A stretch of 41,842 bases of DNA from Methylobacter sp. (GTDB lineage Bacteria > Pseudomonadota > Gammaproteobacteria > Methylococcales > Methylomonadaceae), in the NCBI GenBank assembly GCA_026399025.1, contig JAPLRU010000035.1, positions 1 through 41,842 on the forward strand, read 5' to 3'. Positions 41,744 through 41,842 of this stretch are shown here, one piece after another. Every line of letters begins with the position of its first letter. Positions within the stretch are counted from its first letter, which is position 1. The notes beneath the pieces were generated by a model, which saw nothing but the letters and a program-made list of their open reading frames with translations, searched no databases and had not been told where the DNA came from. A program made the translations under genes and the position numbers.

Positions 41744-41842
41744 ATCGGGTCGGGGTAACGGGATTGCGCCCGTCACCTCTCCCACACCACCGGTAATGCG
41801 GTTTTCCGCAACGGCGGTTGAATCCAACAGCCTATGCTGTTG
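41744..41842 (-). mobile_element. 3' end of a group II intron inside the eighth CRISPR repeat
   Basis: Read on the minus strand, the sequence contains a domain V-like hairpin: ACCGCCG (41812-41818) pairs with CGGTGGT (41786-41792) and encloses TGCGG-AAAA-CCGCA (41797-41810). GGTGGTGTGGGAGAGG then leads into a domain VI-like stem (ACGGG/CCCGT) and the end CCGACCCGAT at 41744. These are hallmarks of bacterial group II introns, and the pairing needs a G-U pair that exists only on this strand. The intron-encoded protein and 5' end must lie to the right of the window. The 3' exon is the first 13 bases of the repeat, read in reverse. Confidence 0.85.

Overview
The window reads as a chromosomal segment of a gammaproteobacterium, most likely a type I methanotroph (Methylobacter/Methylomonas-like). 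This is inferred from a kinase resembling the methanofuran-biosynthesis enzyme MfnE, a typical gammaproteobacterial yciB-yciI-bolA-parvulin operon, kdsB next to a Trm112-family gene, moderate GC content, and many dispersed hairpin repeats and transposable elements. No methane oxidation gene lies in the window, so the lineage is not proven.

Layout. 1-1.2 kb: an IS110-family transposase on the minus strand, cut by the window edge, with an upstream region that folds like a bridge RNA. 1.3-2.1 kb: two small genes of unknown function. 2.5-7.7 kb: a TetR regulator divergent from an RND efflux pair (membrane fusion protein and HAE1 pump). 7.7-8.0 kb: a 250-bp MITE-like insertion with 11-bp target duplications. 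8.1-9.9 kb: an orphan GspE/PilB-type ATPase. 9.9-11.8 kb: a minus-strand three-gene set (CarS-like CTP transferase, YbhP-like phosphatase/nuclease, CDP-alcohol phosphatidyltransferase) that suggests a phospholipid route. 11.9-12.9 kb: Trm112-family gene and kdsB. 13.2-17.7 kb: alaC-like aminotransferase, hom and a frameshifted thrC, with an apparently inserted ~640-bp segment that duplicates the hom leader. 17.9-18.2 kb: hicB with a broken hicA. 18.4-20.9 kb: a large double-sensor/CheW protein. 21.3-23.7 kb: vapBC and recJ. 23.8-26.3 kb: the yciB operon and a small gene. 26.5-32.6 kb: DUF1244 protein, methyltransferase, lipoprotein hydrolase, an SbmA/BacA-like ABC protein with a degenerate ATPase site, a cold-shock/excalibur fusion and an exported protein.

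32.8-39.1 kb is a sulfide-handling block: a sigma-54 activator of FisR type, divergent from a persulfide dioxygenase-rhodanese that has a near-perfect -24/-12 promoter, then a chemoreceptor zinc-binding remnant, a type II sulfide:quinone oxidoreductase and a SulP anion permease. Together these would oxidise sulfide to persulfide (Sqr), then persulfide to sulfite/thiosulfate (dioxygenase-rhodanese), with SulP moving sulfate or bicarbonate.

39.2-41.0 kb holds a polytopic membrane protein and the MfnE-like kinase. 41.3-41.8 kb is a type I-F CRISPR array of seven full repeats. Its eighth repeat is interrupted after 13 bases by the 3' end of a group II intron on the minus strand, whose body lies beyond the window. 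No cas gene is in the window. The most notable observations are this intron inside a CRISPR repeat, the bridge-RNA-like fold at the IS110 end, the sigma-54-controlled persulfide dioxygenase promoter, and several cases of gene decay or insertion (thrC, hicA, CZB fragment, hom leader duplication, MITE).
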